Shown one piece after another: positions 16,560 to 25,460 of a stretch of 35,534 bases of DNA (the first letter of the stretch is position 1; each line of letters opens with the position of its first letter). The position numbers and the translations under genes were made by a program. The stretch is taken from positions 1-35,534 of the forward strand of contig JAKCCH010000025.1 in assembly GCA_021838945.1 (NCBI GenBank). The letters run 5' to 3'. The DNA is from Actinomycetes bacterium (lineage in GTDB: Bacteria; Actinomycetota; Acidimicrobiia; Acidimicrobiales; Bog-793). The notes beneath the pieces were generated by a model. It was not told where the DNA came from. It saw nothing but the letters and a program-made list of their open reading frames with translations, and ran no database searches.

Positions 16560-17516
16560 GTGAAGCCCATCCCCGTCCTCTTCCACATCGGCCCGCTGCA
16601 GGTTCACACCTACGGCATCGGCCTCGCGATCACCTTCTGGTTCGCGTACCGGTACTTCGCGCGCCGGTTGCGGGCTCACGGCTACCCCGACGAATGGCTC
16701 GGCAGGGCATTCGTGTGGATCATCGTCTCGGCCATCGTCGGAGCGAGGGTGGTCAGCGTCGTCGCGAACTGGAGCCAGTACGCGCACGACATCCCCGGGG
16801 TCTTCGCCGTGTGGCACGGCGGGCTGTCGAGCTTCGGCGGGTTGCTGTTCGCGGTGCCGGTGGGCTTCTGGGCGGCGAGGCGGTGGTGCCCCCAGCTGCG
16901 GGCGGTCATCGCCGCCGATCAGGTCGCGGTCGTGCTCGTGCTCGCGTGGAGCATGGGCCGCCTGCTCGGGCCGCAGCTCATGTTCCGCGGCGGCGGCTAC
17001 CAGACGACTGCATGGTACGGGATGTACTACGCCGGGCAGGTGGGAAAGAGGATCCCGGCCCCGATCTTCCAGGCGATCGAGTGCTTCGTCGTCTGGGTCA
17101 TCGTCCTGCAGATCGAGAAGGCGGTGCGGCGGCGCGGCGGGCCGCTCGGGCTCGTGGCCACCTCGGCCGTCACGCTGTGGGGGCTGTCCCGTGTCAGCGA
17201 CGAGACGCTGCTGCTCCCCCACCACAGTGGTGGCGACGCCGTGATCGGCGCCTCCATCGCCTTCGTGGTGGCCGGGACCTTGGTGGGTGCGTGGCTCATC
17301 AGGAGGGACAGGCGCAGGCAGGTCGACGCCGCTGTGGATGTGCAGGAGACCGAGTCGCCCACCGCTCCTGTCGACACGCCGGACGCCGTCTCGGACAGCA
17401 CTGTCACGCCTGATCCGTGGGCCGCGCCGCCCCCGCCGCCTGCCGCCGCCGGTGAGGTGCCCGCTGCGGAGACCGAGGACGGCGAGGTGCCGGCGGAGAC
17501 GGTGCTGCACTCATAG
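16560..17516 (+). CDS. Lgt-like (prolipoprotein diacylglyceryl transferase family) membrane protein with Pro/Ala-rich tail
   Basis: VKPIPVLFHIGPLQVHTYGIGLAITFWFAYRYFARRL...AIVGARVVSVVANWSQY...VFAVWHGGLSSFGGLLFA...QAIECFVVWVIVLQIEK. GTG start. Confidence 0.8.
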   Translation: MKPIPVLFHIGPLQVHTYGIGLAITFWFAYRYFARRLRAHGYPDEWLGRAFVWIIVSAIVGARVVSVVANWSQYAHDIPGVFAVWHGGLSSFGGLLFAVPVGFWAARRWCPQLRAVIAADQVAVVLVLAWSMGRLLGPQLMFRGGGYQTTAWYGMYYAGQVGKRIPAPIFQAIECFVVWVIVLQIEKAVRRRGGPLGLVATSAVTLWGLSRVSDETLLLPHHSGGDAVIGASIAFVVAGTLVGAWLIRRDRRRQVDAAVDVQETESPTAPVDTPDAVSDSTVTPDPWAAPPPPPAAAGEVPAAETEDGEVPAETVLHS

Positions 17517-17558
17517 GGCGCCATAGGGGCGCCTCCGGCGAAGCGCCGCGTCTGGCAG

Positions 17559-18245
17559 CTAGGCCCTCGGGCCTTCGACGCCCGACTCGTCGCAGCCCGG
17601 CTTCGCTCCTGCCGCCCCGTCCTCTTCGGGGTCCCGGTCGCACTCAGCATCTGCCAGGACGGCCTCCAGCACCCGCGCCGAGATGCTGCCGAGCGCATCC
17701 AGCTCGTCCGCCGTCAGGATGTCGATGAAGTGGTCACGAACCCACTCGACATGGGCAGGCGCCGCCTCCCGGATGGCTTCGGCACCACGCTCGGTGAGGG
17801 CGATGACGGTGCCGCGGGCATCGGTCGGGCAGTCGTGCCGGGCCAGCAGGCCGCGCTGCTCCATGCGACGGATCTGGTGGGAGAGCCGGCTGCGCTCCCA
17901 GTCGACGTTGCGGCACAACTCGCGGGCGCGCATCGCCTGGTCCGGTGCTTCGGACAGGGGCACGAGGAGCTGATAGTCGGCATCTGAGAGACCGGAGGAG
18001 CTCACGAGCTGGCGGTCGAGTCCACGCTCGAGCACCCGCTTCATGTTGAGAAACGTCCGCCACACCTGCGACTCGCCCGCGCTCAACCAGCGCGGGGCTG
18101 CTTCGTCGGGGGTCGGGGCGGCGGGCGGCGGCGCGCCAGCTTCAGCTGGAGGCGGAGGCGAAGCCGGAGCCGGAGCGGGAGGCTTTCCAGCCGGAGGGGT
18201 CGCAGCGAGAGGCTCGCGGGTCACAGCGGCGCTGATCTCGGCCAT
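17559..18245 (-). CDS. MarR family transcriptional regulator with long Pro/Ala-rich N-terminal extension
   Basis: LSDADYQLLVPLSEAPDQAMRARELCRNVDWERSRLSHQIRRMEQRGLLARHDCPTDARGTVIALTERGAEAIREAAPAHVEWVRDHFIDILTADELDALGSI, MarR wHTH. Confidence 0.9.
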   Translation of the reverse strand: MAEISAAVTREPLAATPPAGKPPAPAPASPPPPAEAGAPPPAAPTPDEAAPRWLSAGESQVWRTFLNMKRVLERGLDRQLVSSSGLSDADYQLLVPLSEAPDQAMRARELCRNVDWERSRLSHQIRRMEQRGLLARHDCPTDARGTVIALTERGAEAIREAAPAHVEWVRDHFIDILTADELDALGSISARVLEAVLADAECDRDPEEDGAAGAKPGCDESGVEGPRA

Positions 18246-18271
18246 GTCGGTCACTCTACTTTCAGAGGGAA

Positions 18272-18315
18272 TGTTGACACGTCATACTATGTTCGATATT
18301 GTTGTCGTATCAACA
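18272..18315 (+). promoter_or_regulatory. yceI promoter: TTGACA (18274-18279) - N17 - TATTGT (18297-18302), overlapped by TGTTG-N6-CAACA (18300-18315)
   Basis: Consensus-like -35/-10 spacing upstream of the YceI start, with a palindrome over the -10; TGTTGACACG (18272) and CGTATCAACA (18306) also form a longer near-perfect inverted pair. Confidence 0.55.
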
Positions 18316-18346
18316 TCAACGGCTTCGCCAAGGGTAAGGACGAGAC

Positions 18347-18937
18347 ATGACAACCACTCCCACTCAACACCCCGGGCTTCTTCGCCCGGATCTCTCCGGT
18401 GACTACCAGATCGACGCGGTTCACAGCCGCCTCGGCTTCGTGGCCCGGCACGCCATGGTCACCAAGGTCCGTGGCCACTTCGGCACCTTCGAAGGGGCGA
18501 TCCACGCCGACGCCTCCGACATCGCGAGCTCGACGGTGTCCGTCAAGATCGACGTGGCGAGCGTCGACACGAGCAACGAGATGCGTGACGGCCACCTCCG
18601 CACGAATGACTTCTTCGACGTCGAGAACTACCCGGCCATCACGTTCACCAGCACATCGGTGGAGCTCGAGGACCCCGAGCACGTCAACGTGACCGGCGAC
18701 CTCACGCTCCGCGGGGTCACGAAGAGCGTGACGATCCCGTTTGAGTTCACGGGAGCGGCTCGCGACGCGTACGACAACGAGCGGATCGGTTTCGAGGGGT
18801 CTGTCGCGGTGAACCGCAAGGACTTCGGCGTCAACTGGAACGCGCCGCTCGAGGCAGGCGGAGTGCTCGTCTCCGAGAAGGTGACGCTCGAGTTCGACAT
18901 CTCGGCGGTCAAGCAGGGGGCAGAGGCCTCCGCCTGA
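18347..18937 (+). CDS. YceI family protein
   Basis: LSGDYQIDAVHSRLGFVARHAMVTKVRGHFGTFEGAIHADASDIASSTVSVKIDVASVDTSNEMRDGHLRTNDFFDVENYPAITFTSTSVE..., canonical YceI. Confidence 0.95.
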   Translation: MTTTPTQHPGLLRPDLSGDYQIDAVHSRLGFVARHAMVTKVRGHFGTFEGAIHADASDIASSTVSVKIDVASVDTSNEMRDGHLRTNDFFDVENYPAITFTSTSVELEDPEHVNVTGDLTLRGVTKSVTIPFEFTGAARDAYDNERIGFEGSVAVNRKDFGVNWNAPLEAGGVLVSEKVTLEFDISAVKQGAEASA

Positions 18938-18963
18938 GCACCGGCAAGCCGGTCTCTGCCGGC

Positions 18964-19003
18964 GGTTGAGATTGCCTGCACCACTGCGACAGCAATCTCA
19001 ACC
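18964..19003. repeat. 40-bp palindromic-ended repeat element, copy R2
   Basis: ggttgagattgcctgcaccactgcgacagcaatctcaacc; flanks extend the inverted repeat (CCGGCGGTTGAGATTGC...GCAATCTCAACCGCCGG, 17-bp arms). Confidence 0.85.
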
Positions 19004-19046
19004 GCCGGTGTTTCGCGTCTACGACCTCCGGCGGTCCAGCCGGCAA

Positions 19047-20489
19047 TCACCCCGGGAGGATGTCCGGGGGCTCGATCTCCGTCGCCCCGACGACCATCGC
19101 GTCGGCCGCAGCGGCCGCAGCGGCCGCATCGACCGACCCCGCACCCGCCGCGCCTGAGTCCGCCGGCACGAGCTCGGGCTCCGCCCCCTCCACCTCCGCC
19201 GAGACGGGCGGGCGCGGCGGCCGGAGGATGAACAGCAGCCCGTAGAGGGCGGCATTGGCCACCTGGAGCACCGCCGCCAGCTCGAACGGCGCTGCCAAGC
19301 TGACCTCGTCGAAGAGGTACCCGGCCATGGCCTGGCTTCCCGCCATCGTCGCCTGGGCGGGCAGGTTGGAGAGCGCTGCGACGCTCGCCCGCTCGTCGGG
19401 ATGGGCCATGTCGAGGGTGAACGACTGGCGAAGCGGCAGGCCGACCCGCTGGATCATCATCCGGACGAAGTAGACAGCCCCGGCGATCCAGAACGCCGGG
19501 GCGAGCACGATGGGTACGAGCAGCGCTCCCCCGAGCGCCCGCACGGCCATGATGGCCCGGATCGTGCCGATCCGGCGCGCGATGCGGGCGGCGGCGAGCG
19601 CCGACGCGAGCGACCCCAGGTTCACGACGGCGAACAGCAACCCGATCGTCCCGGGACCGACCCCGTACCGGCGGTACAGCCAGTAGCTCACGAACGGCCC
19701 GAAGAGCCCGATGCCCGCTCCGTTCGTGGAGTTCGTCACCCAGAAACGCCACAGTGCCGGCCACGAACGCCGCGGCCACCGGAATCCCCGGCGCTCGTCC
19801 TTCTGCCGTGCAGCGCTCGGCGGCTCCCGGAGCAGGAGAGCGAGCAGCCCGGCGACCACGGCCAGGACGGCGGCGGCGAGGAAGGCCGGGCGGTAGGCCG
19901 CGGTCGCCTGCACGGCGCTCATGTGCGGCGTGGTCCGGACGAGCTCGGCGAGGAGCCCTCCGATGAGAGCCCCGAGCGTGGAGAAGAAGGCGATCCGGCC
20001 GAAGGCGGCCGGTCGTCGGGCGCCGCTCACGATGTCGGCCACCAACGCGGCCTCGGCCGGCTGGTACGGGCCGATGTTGCCGGCGCCGGCCCCTGAACCG
20101 CGTCCGAACGTACCGACCGCCGCTGCGATGAAGAGCAGAGCTGTGACACGAAGCTCGGCGAAGACGAGGCCGGCGACCGCCGCCAGGAACGGGACGGCCA
20201 CGAGGAACGGCTTGCGACCCCAGCGGTCGGCGAGCAGGCCGATGGTGCTGCTCATGAGGGCGGACACCACCGTCACCCCGACGAAGAGCGCGCCGATCTC
20301 GAGGGCGGAGAAACCGATCGCGTCGAGATACAGGGCCGTGACGATGGCGGCGATCGCCCGCCCGACGCTCATGGCCAGCCGGGCGGCGAGGATCACCCTC
20401 AGGTTCCGGTCCGCCCACGCAGGGAGGACGGCAAGCCAGATCCGTCGCACCGACAACCGTTGTACCCGGACCCCCGGCTGGCGGGGCAC
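19047..20489 (-). CDS. MFS transporter
   Basis: 480 aa, many hydrophobic helices; LAARLAMSVGRAIAAIVTALYLDAIGFSALEIGALFVGVTVVSALMSSTIGLLADRWGRKPFLVAVPF (MFS loop 2-3 motif DRWGRKP). Confidence 0.92.
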   Translation of the reverse strand: MPRQPGVRVQRLSVRRIWLAVLPAWADRNLRVILAARLAMSVGRAIAAIVTALYLDAIGFSALEIGALFVGVTVVSALMSSTIGLLADRWGRKPFLVAVPFLAAVAGLVFAELRVTALLFIAAAVGTFGRGSGAGAGNIGPYQPAEAALVADIVSGARRPAAFGRIAFFSTLGALIGGLLAELVRTTPHMSAVQATAAYRPAFLAAAVLAVVAGLLALLLREPPSAARQKDERRGFRWPRRSWPALWRFWVTNSTNGAGIGLFGPFVSYWLYRRYGVGPGTIGLLFAVVNLGSLASALAAARIARRIGTIRAIMAVRALGGALLVPIVLAPAFWIAGAVYFVRMMIQRVGLPLRQSFTLDMAHPDERASVAALSNLPAQATMAGSQAMAGYLFDEVSLAAPFELAAVLQVANAALYGLLFILRPPRPPVSAEVEGAEPELVPADSGAAGAGSVDAAAAAAAADAMVVGATEIEPPDILPG

Positions 20490-20514
20490 CAGTGGCGGGG
20501 AGCACGGCTCGGAG

Positions 20515-21999
20515 CTAGCCGGCTCTCATGTCCTCGTGGCTGGTCACCACACTGGTGGCGGCGACACTCGGGTCGTCGCGCCGCCCGCGCCAGAACGTCA
20601 CGAGGAGCAGCACCAGTAGCGGGGCAGAGTTGACGTCGGTCGCGCTCCCGGTAGCGATCCCGCCGAAGTCCTGCAGGAGCCAGATCATCGCCGCCAGCAC
20701 GATCAGGGTGATGATCGCCGCGTGGCGCCATCTCCGGCCGATCCGGTCGATGAGGAGCACGAGTCCCATGACGACGAACGTGAGCGCTGCGAGCGCCAAC
20801 AGCGCTCTTCCGTCACGGGCGAAGAGCCCTGAGGCGATGCCATCGATGCGGGCTATCCAACCCGGCTCACCGGCTCGCAGAGACGCGAGCATGCGGGAAG
20901 TCGCCGCCGCGGTCGCCGTCGTGGGCAGGCACTCGAACGCGAACAGCGCGAGCAGCACCCCGAGGAGTGCCCGGGAGAGTCGGGACCCGAGGACGCCCCT
21001 CTCCGCCACCGAGAGGCCCCGTGCACCCTCCCGACCCGCACGCGGGCCGAGCACGCAGAGAGCGACGAACGCGTAGAGGAGCGCTGCTCCCGGCGCGCCG
21101 CTGAAGGGTGTCGTGTGGGCCGAGAGGACCTGTCCGGCACCCTCGCCCGCGATCCACACGGCGAGACTCCAGCCGATGGACGCGATGAGCCCGACTCGGA
21201 CACTGGGGCGCCAGATGATGAGGCAACCGATCGCGAGCTGAGTCGCTGCGAAGAGCTCGTTCCACAGGACCGGGTGCGCCGCCACGAGCTGGGCGGCAGT
21301 CGAGGCGACGGCATGGACCGGTGCCACGCTGCCGGCTGCGGCGGAAGCCAGCATGCCGGTCGCGAAGGACCGCGTGAACATGTCGGGCTGCGCCTGCAGG
21401 CACCCGTCCACGATCCACAGCACGCCCAGCGCGAGCTCGCATCTGCGCCGCGCTGACTGGACCCGAGCCCATCCGACCGCGCGCGCCGTCGCGCGAAGAC
21501 CGCGCCCCACCAAGGCGCCGCCGACTCGCTCCACCGACGGCCCGCGCCTCGCCGGTGCCAAGAAGACCGTGACGAACGTGACCAGTCCTCCCGCCACCGC
21601 CACGTACAGCCCTGGCCCCTGCCGGGCCACCACCATCGCGTCGGCACCCGACAGGTCGGAGCGGAGCTTGGCGACGAGCGAGACGACATAGAGCACCTCG
21701 CCGGCACCGAGTGCTGCTACCGCCCAACGGAGGGCGGGGAGCGGGCGAACCGTCGCAGCCGTGGCCAACACCAACGCGGTCAACGCCAGCGCGGTCAACC
21801 GGTCGCCGTTCGGCGTTCCCCATCCGGAGAGCCCGAACAGGCCGGCGTAGTACGTCAACCACGGCAGGCACACACCGGTGATGGAGAGCGCCACGCCGGC
21901 CGCGGCAACGGCGGCGAAACGGAAGTCCCGGCGCGGCCGGCGGTCGGCCTCGTGAACAGTGGCGTGGACAGCGGGCAGCGGTGATGCGATGGTCGACAT
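20515..21999 (-). CDS. Multi-pass membrane protein with DoxX-like segment
   Basis: 494 aa with many hydrophobic helices; ALGVLWIVDGCLQAQPDMFTRSFATGMLA...HPVLWNELFAATQLAIGCLIIWRPSVRVGLIASIGWSLAVWIAGEG. Confidence 0.75.
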   Translation of the reverse strand: MSTIASPLPAVHATVHEADRRPRRDFRFAAVAAAGVALSITGVCLPWLTYYAGLFGLSGWGTPNGDRLTALALTALVLATAATVRPLPALRWAVAALGAGEVLYVVSLVAKLRSDLSGADAMVVARQGPGLYVAVAGGLVTFVTVFLAPARRGPSVERVGGALVGRGLRATARAVGWARVQSARRRCELALGVLWIVDGCLQAQPDMFTRSFATGMLASAAAGSVAPVHAVASTAAQLVAAHPVLWNELFAATQLAIGCLIIWRPSVRVGLIASIGWSLAVWIAGEGAGQVLSAHTTPFSGAPGAALLYAFVALCVLGPRAGREGARGLSVAERGVLGSRLSRALLGVLLALFAFECLPTTATAAATSRMLASLRAGEPGWIARIDGIASGLFARDGRALLALAALTFVVMGLVLLIDRIGRRWRHAAIITLIVLAAMIWLLQDFGGIATGSATDVNSAPLLVLLLVTFWRGRRDDPSVAATSVVTSHEDMRAG

Positions 22000-22035
22000 A
22001 GCTCCTCCGGTCGGCGGGAGACACGAGGGGCCGAC

Positions 22036-22064
22036 GGGGCACCTCCAGACCTCGGAGGTGCCCC
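22036..22064 (-). terminator. Strong hairpin GGGGCACCTCC-N7-GGAGGTGCCCC downstream of the secreted-protein gene
   Basis: Perfect 11-bp stem, 7-nt loop, between the stop at 22091 and the start of the next minus-strand gene; no T-tract. Confidence 0.6.
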
Positions 22065-22090
22065 GCCGGAGACAAGGCGCGACGCTGGCG

Positions 22091-22813
22091 TCAGCTCGCC
22101 TTGAAGTACAAGAAGAGGTTCGTCGGGATGTTCCCGGTCACGGCCTTGTTCCCGGCATCGCGCAGACGGGTGATCTCGCCGTACCTCTTGGCTGCGACGA
22201 CCTTGTTCCAGGTCGGCTTGTTGGTGATCCCGATCACCACGACGTCCCACCACTCGGCCTTGTGGCCGTTGACCGTCGTGATTATGTGGCTGTGCGCCGG
22301 GAGTTTGACGTTGTCGTACTTGGCACTGGCGAACACGCCCGAGAGGTCGATCGTGCTCGGGTGGTCGATGCACTTGCCCGCGACCGGGCAGTTGAGCGTG
22401 CGCTTGGCCGGCGTGAAGCCGATCGGGACCACCACGTAGAGCGGGTCGAAGTTCGAGGCGGGGATCGACTCGTAGTCGCTGCCGGCTTCGCATGCGGAGC
22501 TGGCATGACTGACAGGTGGCCGCTTGCACACGAAGTTCCTGCTGTAGGTGAAGGTCACGGTGTGCCCGTCGTACCAGCCCGGCGTCGTGCCGACCTGGCC
22601 CGCTGTCGTGGACAGCGTGGTGGACATCCCGGTCATCTGCATCGAGGAACCGGCCGGCGACGCGAGTGAGGGGCCGATGATGCCGATGGCCCCGAGTGCG
22701 AGCGCAGCGGTGGCGATCGCGCCGACAGCGCGCGGCTTCGCCCTGCGCATCCACCCGAAACGCTTGGTGTTGGACATGCGGTTGGTGTTGAACATCGTGT
22801 CGTCTTCGGACAT
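22091..22813 (-). CDS. Exported protein of unknown function
   Basis: N-terminal signal-like helix (RAVGAIATAALALGAIGIIGPSLASPAGS) and a Cys-containing mature region (FVCKRPPVSHASSACEAG...LNCPVAGKCIDHPSTIDLSGVF); ends NIPTNLFLYFKAS. Confidence 0.7.
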   Translation of the reverse strand: MSEDDTMFNTNRMSNTKRFGWMRRAKPRAVGAIATAALALGAIGIIGPSLASPAGSSMQMTGMSTTLSTTAGQVGTTPGWYDGHTVTFTYSRNFVCKRPPVSHASSACEAGSDYESIPASNFDPLYVVVPIGFTPAKRTLNCPVAGKCIDHPSTIDLSGVFASAKYDNVKLPAHSHIITTVNGHKAEWWDVVVIGITNKPTWNKVVAAKRYGEITRLRDAGNKAVTGNIPTNLFLYFKAS

Positions 22814-22896
22814 CTGCTCTCCTTGAACTGGTGAGGTGTGGTCGACCGGCCCGGCACAGCGACAACGGTCGGCGCTACTTCGGAGCCGACCGCCCG

Positions 22897-22938
22897 CTTG
22901 GATGACGCCATCTCACGGGCGAGCACTCGTCATCCAAG
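22897..22938. promoter_or_regulatory. Inverted repeat CTTGGATGACG-N20-CGTCATCCAAG between divergent genes
   Basis: Perfect 11-bp arms between the secreted-protein start (22813) and the ferritin-like gene start (23048). Confidence 0.55.
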
Positions 22939-23047
22939 TCCCGGCTCGGTTTCGAACAGACACACGAACAGATGGGAAAGCGCCACTCCGGTGCGCCGTC
23001 TCGAGCGCGCTCCGGCGGGCGCGAGCACCCGACGAGCAGAGGAGACC

Positions 23048-23869
23048 ATGGGGTTCGGACTGGAGACCTACAAGGAGCGGGCGAGTCGGCTGCACTGGGA
23101 CGACCTCGACTTCGAGGCCTTTGCCGAACGGCCGCTCGACGCGGATGCTCTGCGATGCGTCCGTTACATGCACGACGTCGAGTACCACACGATCTGTTAC
23201 CTGCGCGACCTCCTCGTCACCCCGGCCCACGCCGATCCCGAGGTCACGGCGTTCCTCAGCATGTGGGCGTTCGAGGAGCTCTGGCACGGCGAGGCGCTCG
23301 GCGCGGTGCTCGCCGCCCACGGCATCGCCGACGGCACCGCGCAGCTCGCCGACCTTCGCACCGGGCTCGGGTGGCGCGACCGCGTGCGCCCGCTGCTCCT
23401 CGGCCTCGGTGGGTGGATGGCCGGTCGCGACGTCGTCGCCGTCGAGATGGCATGGGGCGCCCTCAACGAATCGACCACCCAAGCCGGTTATTCGCTCCTC
23501 GGGCGGAAGTCCGGCCACCCCGTTCTGAAGGAGCTGCTCGGGCGGATCATGCGCCAAGAGGGACGGCACCTCGACTTCTACACCCGGCAGGCGACGCGCC
23601 GCCTCGCCACGAGCGGGCGCGCCCAAAGGCTCGCTCGAGCCTCTCTCCGCCACCTCTGGAAACCGGTCGGCTCGGGGATCATGGCGACCGAGGAGACGCG
23701 GTTCCTCTTGCGCTACCTCATGGGCGATGCTGGTGGGCGGGAGACGGCGCGGCGGTTGGACGCTCGTTTCGATCGGATTCCCGGCATGGGAGGGCTCGGA
23801 CTGGTGACAAGGGCAGTGACTGCGGCGGGCCAGCCCCCCGCTCTCGCGAGCTCGGAGGCTCAGTCGTGA
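23048..23869 (+). CDS. Ferritin-like / diiron acyl-ACP-desaturase-like protein
   Basis: MGFGLETYKERASRLHWDDLDFEAFAERPLD...MHDVEYHTICYLRDLL...SMWAFEELWHGEAL...MRQEGRHLDFYTRQATRRL; EExxH/ExxH-type motifs consistent with a carboxylate-bridged diiron fold. Confidence 0.75.
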   Translation: MGFGLETYKERASRLHWDDLDFEAFAERPLDADALRCVRYMHDVEYHTICYLRDLLVTPAHADPEVTAFLSMWAFEELWHGEALGAVLAAHGIADGTAQLADLRTGLGWRDRVRPLLLGLGGWMAGRDVVAVEMAWGALNESTTQAGYSLLGRKSGHPVLKELLGRIMRQEGRHLDFYTRQATRRLATSGRAQRLARASLRHLWKPVGSGIMATEETRFLLRYLMGDAGGRETARRLDARFDRIPGMGGLGLVTRAVTAAGQPPALASSEAQS

Positions 23870-24531
23870 GCGGCCCGAGGTCGGGGCTGCGCCGCCGGCG
23901 CTCGACGACCGAGCCGTCGGCTGTTCAGAGGGCAGCGCCATCGGAAGGGAGGGCGGAGCTGCAGAACTGGCCAGCCGCCGACGACACCGTGCTCGTGATC
24001 GGCATCTCGCGATGGCACGAGAACGCGCTCGCCGAGGCCTACCGGCGACACGGCGGGAACGTGTACGCCCTGGCCCGGCGGGTCCTCGTCGACCCAGGCA
24101 TCGCCGAGGAGATCACCCAGGACGTGTTCGTCAAGCTGTGGGAGCAGCCGGAGCAGTTCGATCCGAGCCGGGGCACGCTTCGTGCGTACCTCCTCGTCCA
24201 GGCTCATCGGCGTGCCGTCGACCGTGTGAGGCAGGACACGGCGAGGCGAGATCGTCAGGTGCGGGAGGCCGCTCTCACCGCGCAGGCCGGCTACAGCCTC
24301 GAGGACGAGGTCTGGCAGATGGCGCTGGCGGAACGCGTGAAGGCGGCAATGGAGACCTTGGAGCGGGAGGAGCGACAGGCGATCGAGCTCGCGTACTTCG
24401 GCGGTCACACGTATCGGGAGGTGGCGCGGATGCTCGGTCAGCCGGAGGGCACCGTGAAGAGCAGGATCCGAGCCGGGTTGCGCCGGATGAACGCCGTTCT
24501 GTCGGGGATCGAGAAGGAGGGGCTTCGATGA
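23866..24531 (+). CDS. ECF-type RNA polymerase sigma factor
   Basis: EAYRRHGGNVYALARRVLVDPGIAEEITQDVFVKLWEQPEQFDPSRGTLRAYLLVQAHRRAVDRVRQDTARR (sigma2) and METLEREERQAIELAYFGGHTYREVARMLGQPEGTVKSRIRAGLRRM (sigma4). GTGA overlap with the preceding stop. Confidence 0.94.
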   Translation: MSGPRSGLRRRRSTTEPSAVQRAAPSEGRAELQNWPAADDTVLVIGISRWHENALAEAYRRHGGNVYALARRVLVDPGIAEEITQDVFVKLWEQPEQFDPSRGTLRAYLLVQAHRRAVDRVRQDTARRDRQVREAALTAQAGYSLEDEVWQMALAERVKAAMETLEREERQAIELAYFGGHTYREVARMLGQPEGTVKSRIRAGLRRMNAVLSGIEKEGLR

Positions 24532-25298
24532 ACCACGATGAAGCGAGCGAGCTGCTCGGCGCCTACGCCCTCGACGCGGTCGACGGCGACGAGGAAGCGG
24601 CAGTGCGCGCACACCTTGCCGAATGCCCCCGTTGCCACTCCGAGCTCTCGGCTCTCGTTCGGGCTGCCGCCGCTCTCGGTGACCAGGCGAACGAGAAGGC
24701 GAGCGCGGCGCCGCCAGGGGTCTGGGACCGCATCGCGGGGCAGCTGGCGGAGCAGCCGCCGCCGTTGCGGCTCGTCGGCTCGTCGGCTGCGGTGGTCGGC
24801 GCACGCAGGTCTTCGCCCTTGTGGCGACGGGCTGCGGCCGTCGCTGCGGTTGCTGCGGTAGTCGCCTGTGCCTTCCTCGGATGGGACGTCTCGCATCTCG
24901 ACTCACGTGTCAGCCAGATGCAGGCCGCGATGGCGAGAAACGGCGTCGCCCAAGCCGCCGCAGCCGCCGCCCTCGCTCCCGACAGCCGGCGGATCGAGCT
25001 CACCTCTTCCGCCGGCGCTGTCCGGGCCGAGGTCGTCGTCCTTCCGGGCGGGCAGGGGTACGTTCTCTCGACCTCGCTGCCGACGCTCGGTACGGGCCGC
25101 ACCTACCAGCTCTGGGGGCAGTCGGGGAGCCGTCCCATCTCGATCGGGTTGCTCGGTGCGTCGGGAGCGCCGGCCGCCTTTCGCATCGACGGGCAGTTGA
25201 GCGCCCTCATGGTGACAGCCGAGCCTGCCGGTGGAACCGTCGCGCCGACGACGCCGGTTCTCGCGCAGGCATCTCTCGCCGGTCTCCACACCGCGTGA
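24528..25298 (+). CDS. Zinc-binding anti-sigma factor (RskA-like)
   Basis: ATGA overlap with the sigma gene; MNHDEASELLGAYALDAVDGDEEAAVRAHLAECPRCHSELSAL (HxxxCxxC), one TM helix (AAAVAAVAAVVACAFLGWDV), RskA-type C-terminal domain. Confidence 0.92.
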   Translation: MNHDEASELLGAYALDAVDGDEEAAVRAHLAECPRCHSELSALVRAAAALGDQANEKASAAPPGVWDRIAGQLAEQPPPLRLVGSSAAVVGARRSSPLWRRAAAVAAVAAVVACAFLGWDVSHLDSRVSQMQAAMARNGVAQAAAAAALAPDSRRIELTSSAGAVRAEVVVLPGGQGYVLSTSLPTLGTGRTYQLWGQSGSRPISIGLLGASGAPAAFRIDGQLSALMVTAEPAGGTVAPTTPVLAQASLAGLHTA

Positions 25299-25460
25299 CC
25301 TCTTGACGGGGGCGCGCTGGGGCGTGCTCCGGCGTGCTCCGCCGGCGAGCGGCTGGTGGCGAGGGTCGTGGTGTTGCCCGTTCCACGGCCTCTCCTCCTC
25401 GATGGGTCGTTCGTGCTGGTGCACCACGCCCGCCCGAGGATCTCTGGCAGTCTCAGAAGG

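Noticed and set aside
15186-17510. 774-aa minus-strand ORF
   Set aside because: Antisense to the clear thiolase and Lgt-like genes; no coherent protein motifs.
19097-19130. Three copies of CCGCAGCGG near the MFS C-terminus
   Set aside because: Encodes a poly-alanine tail; ordinary low-complexity coding repeat.
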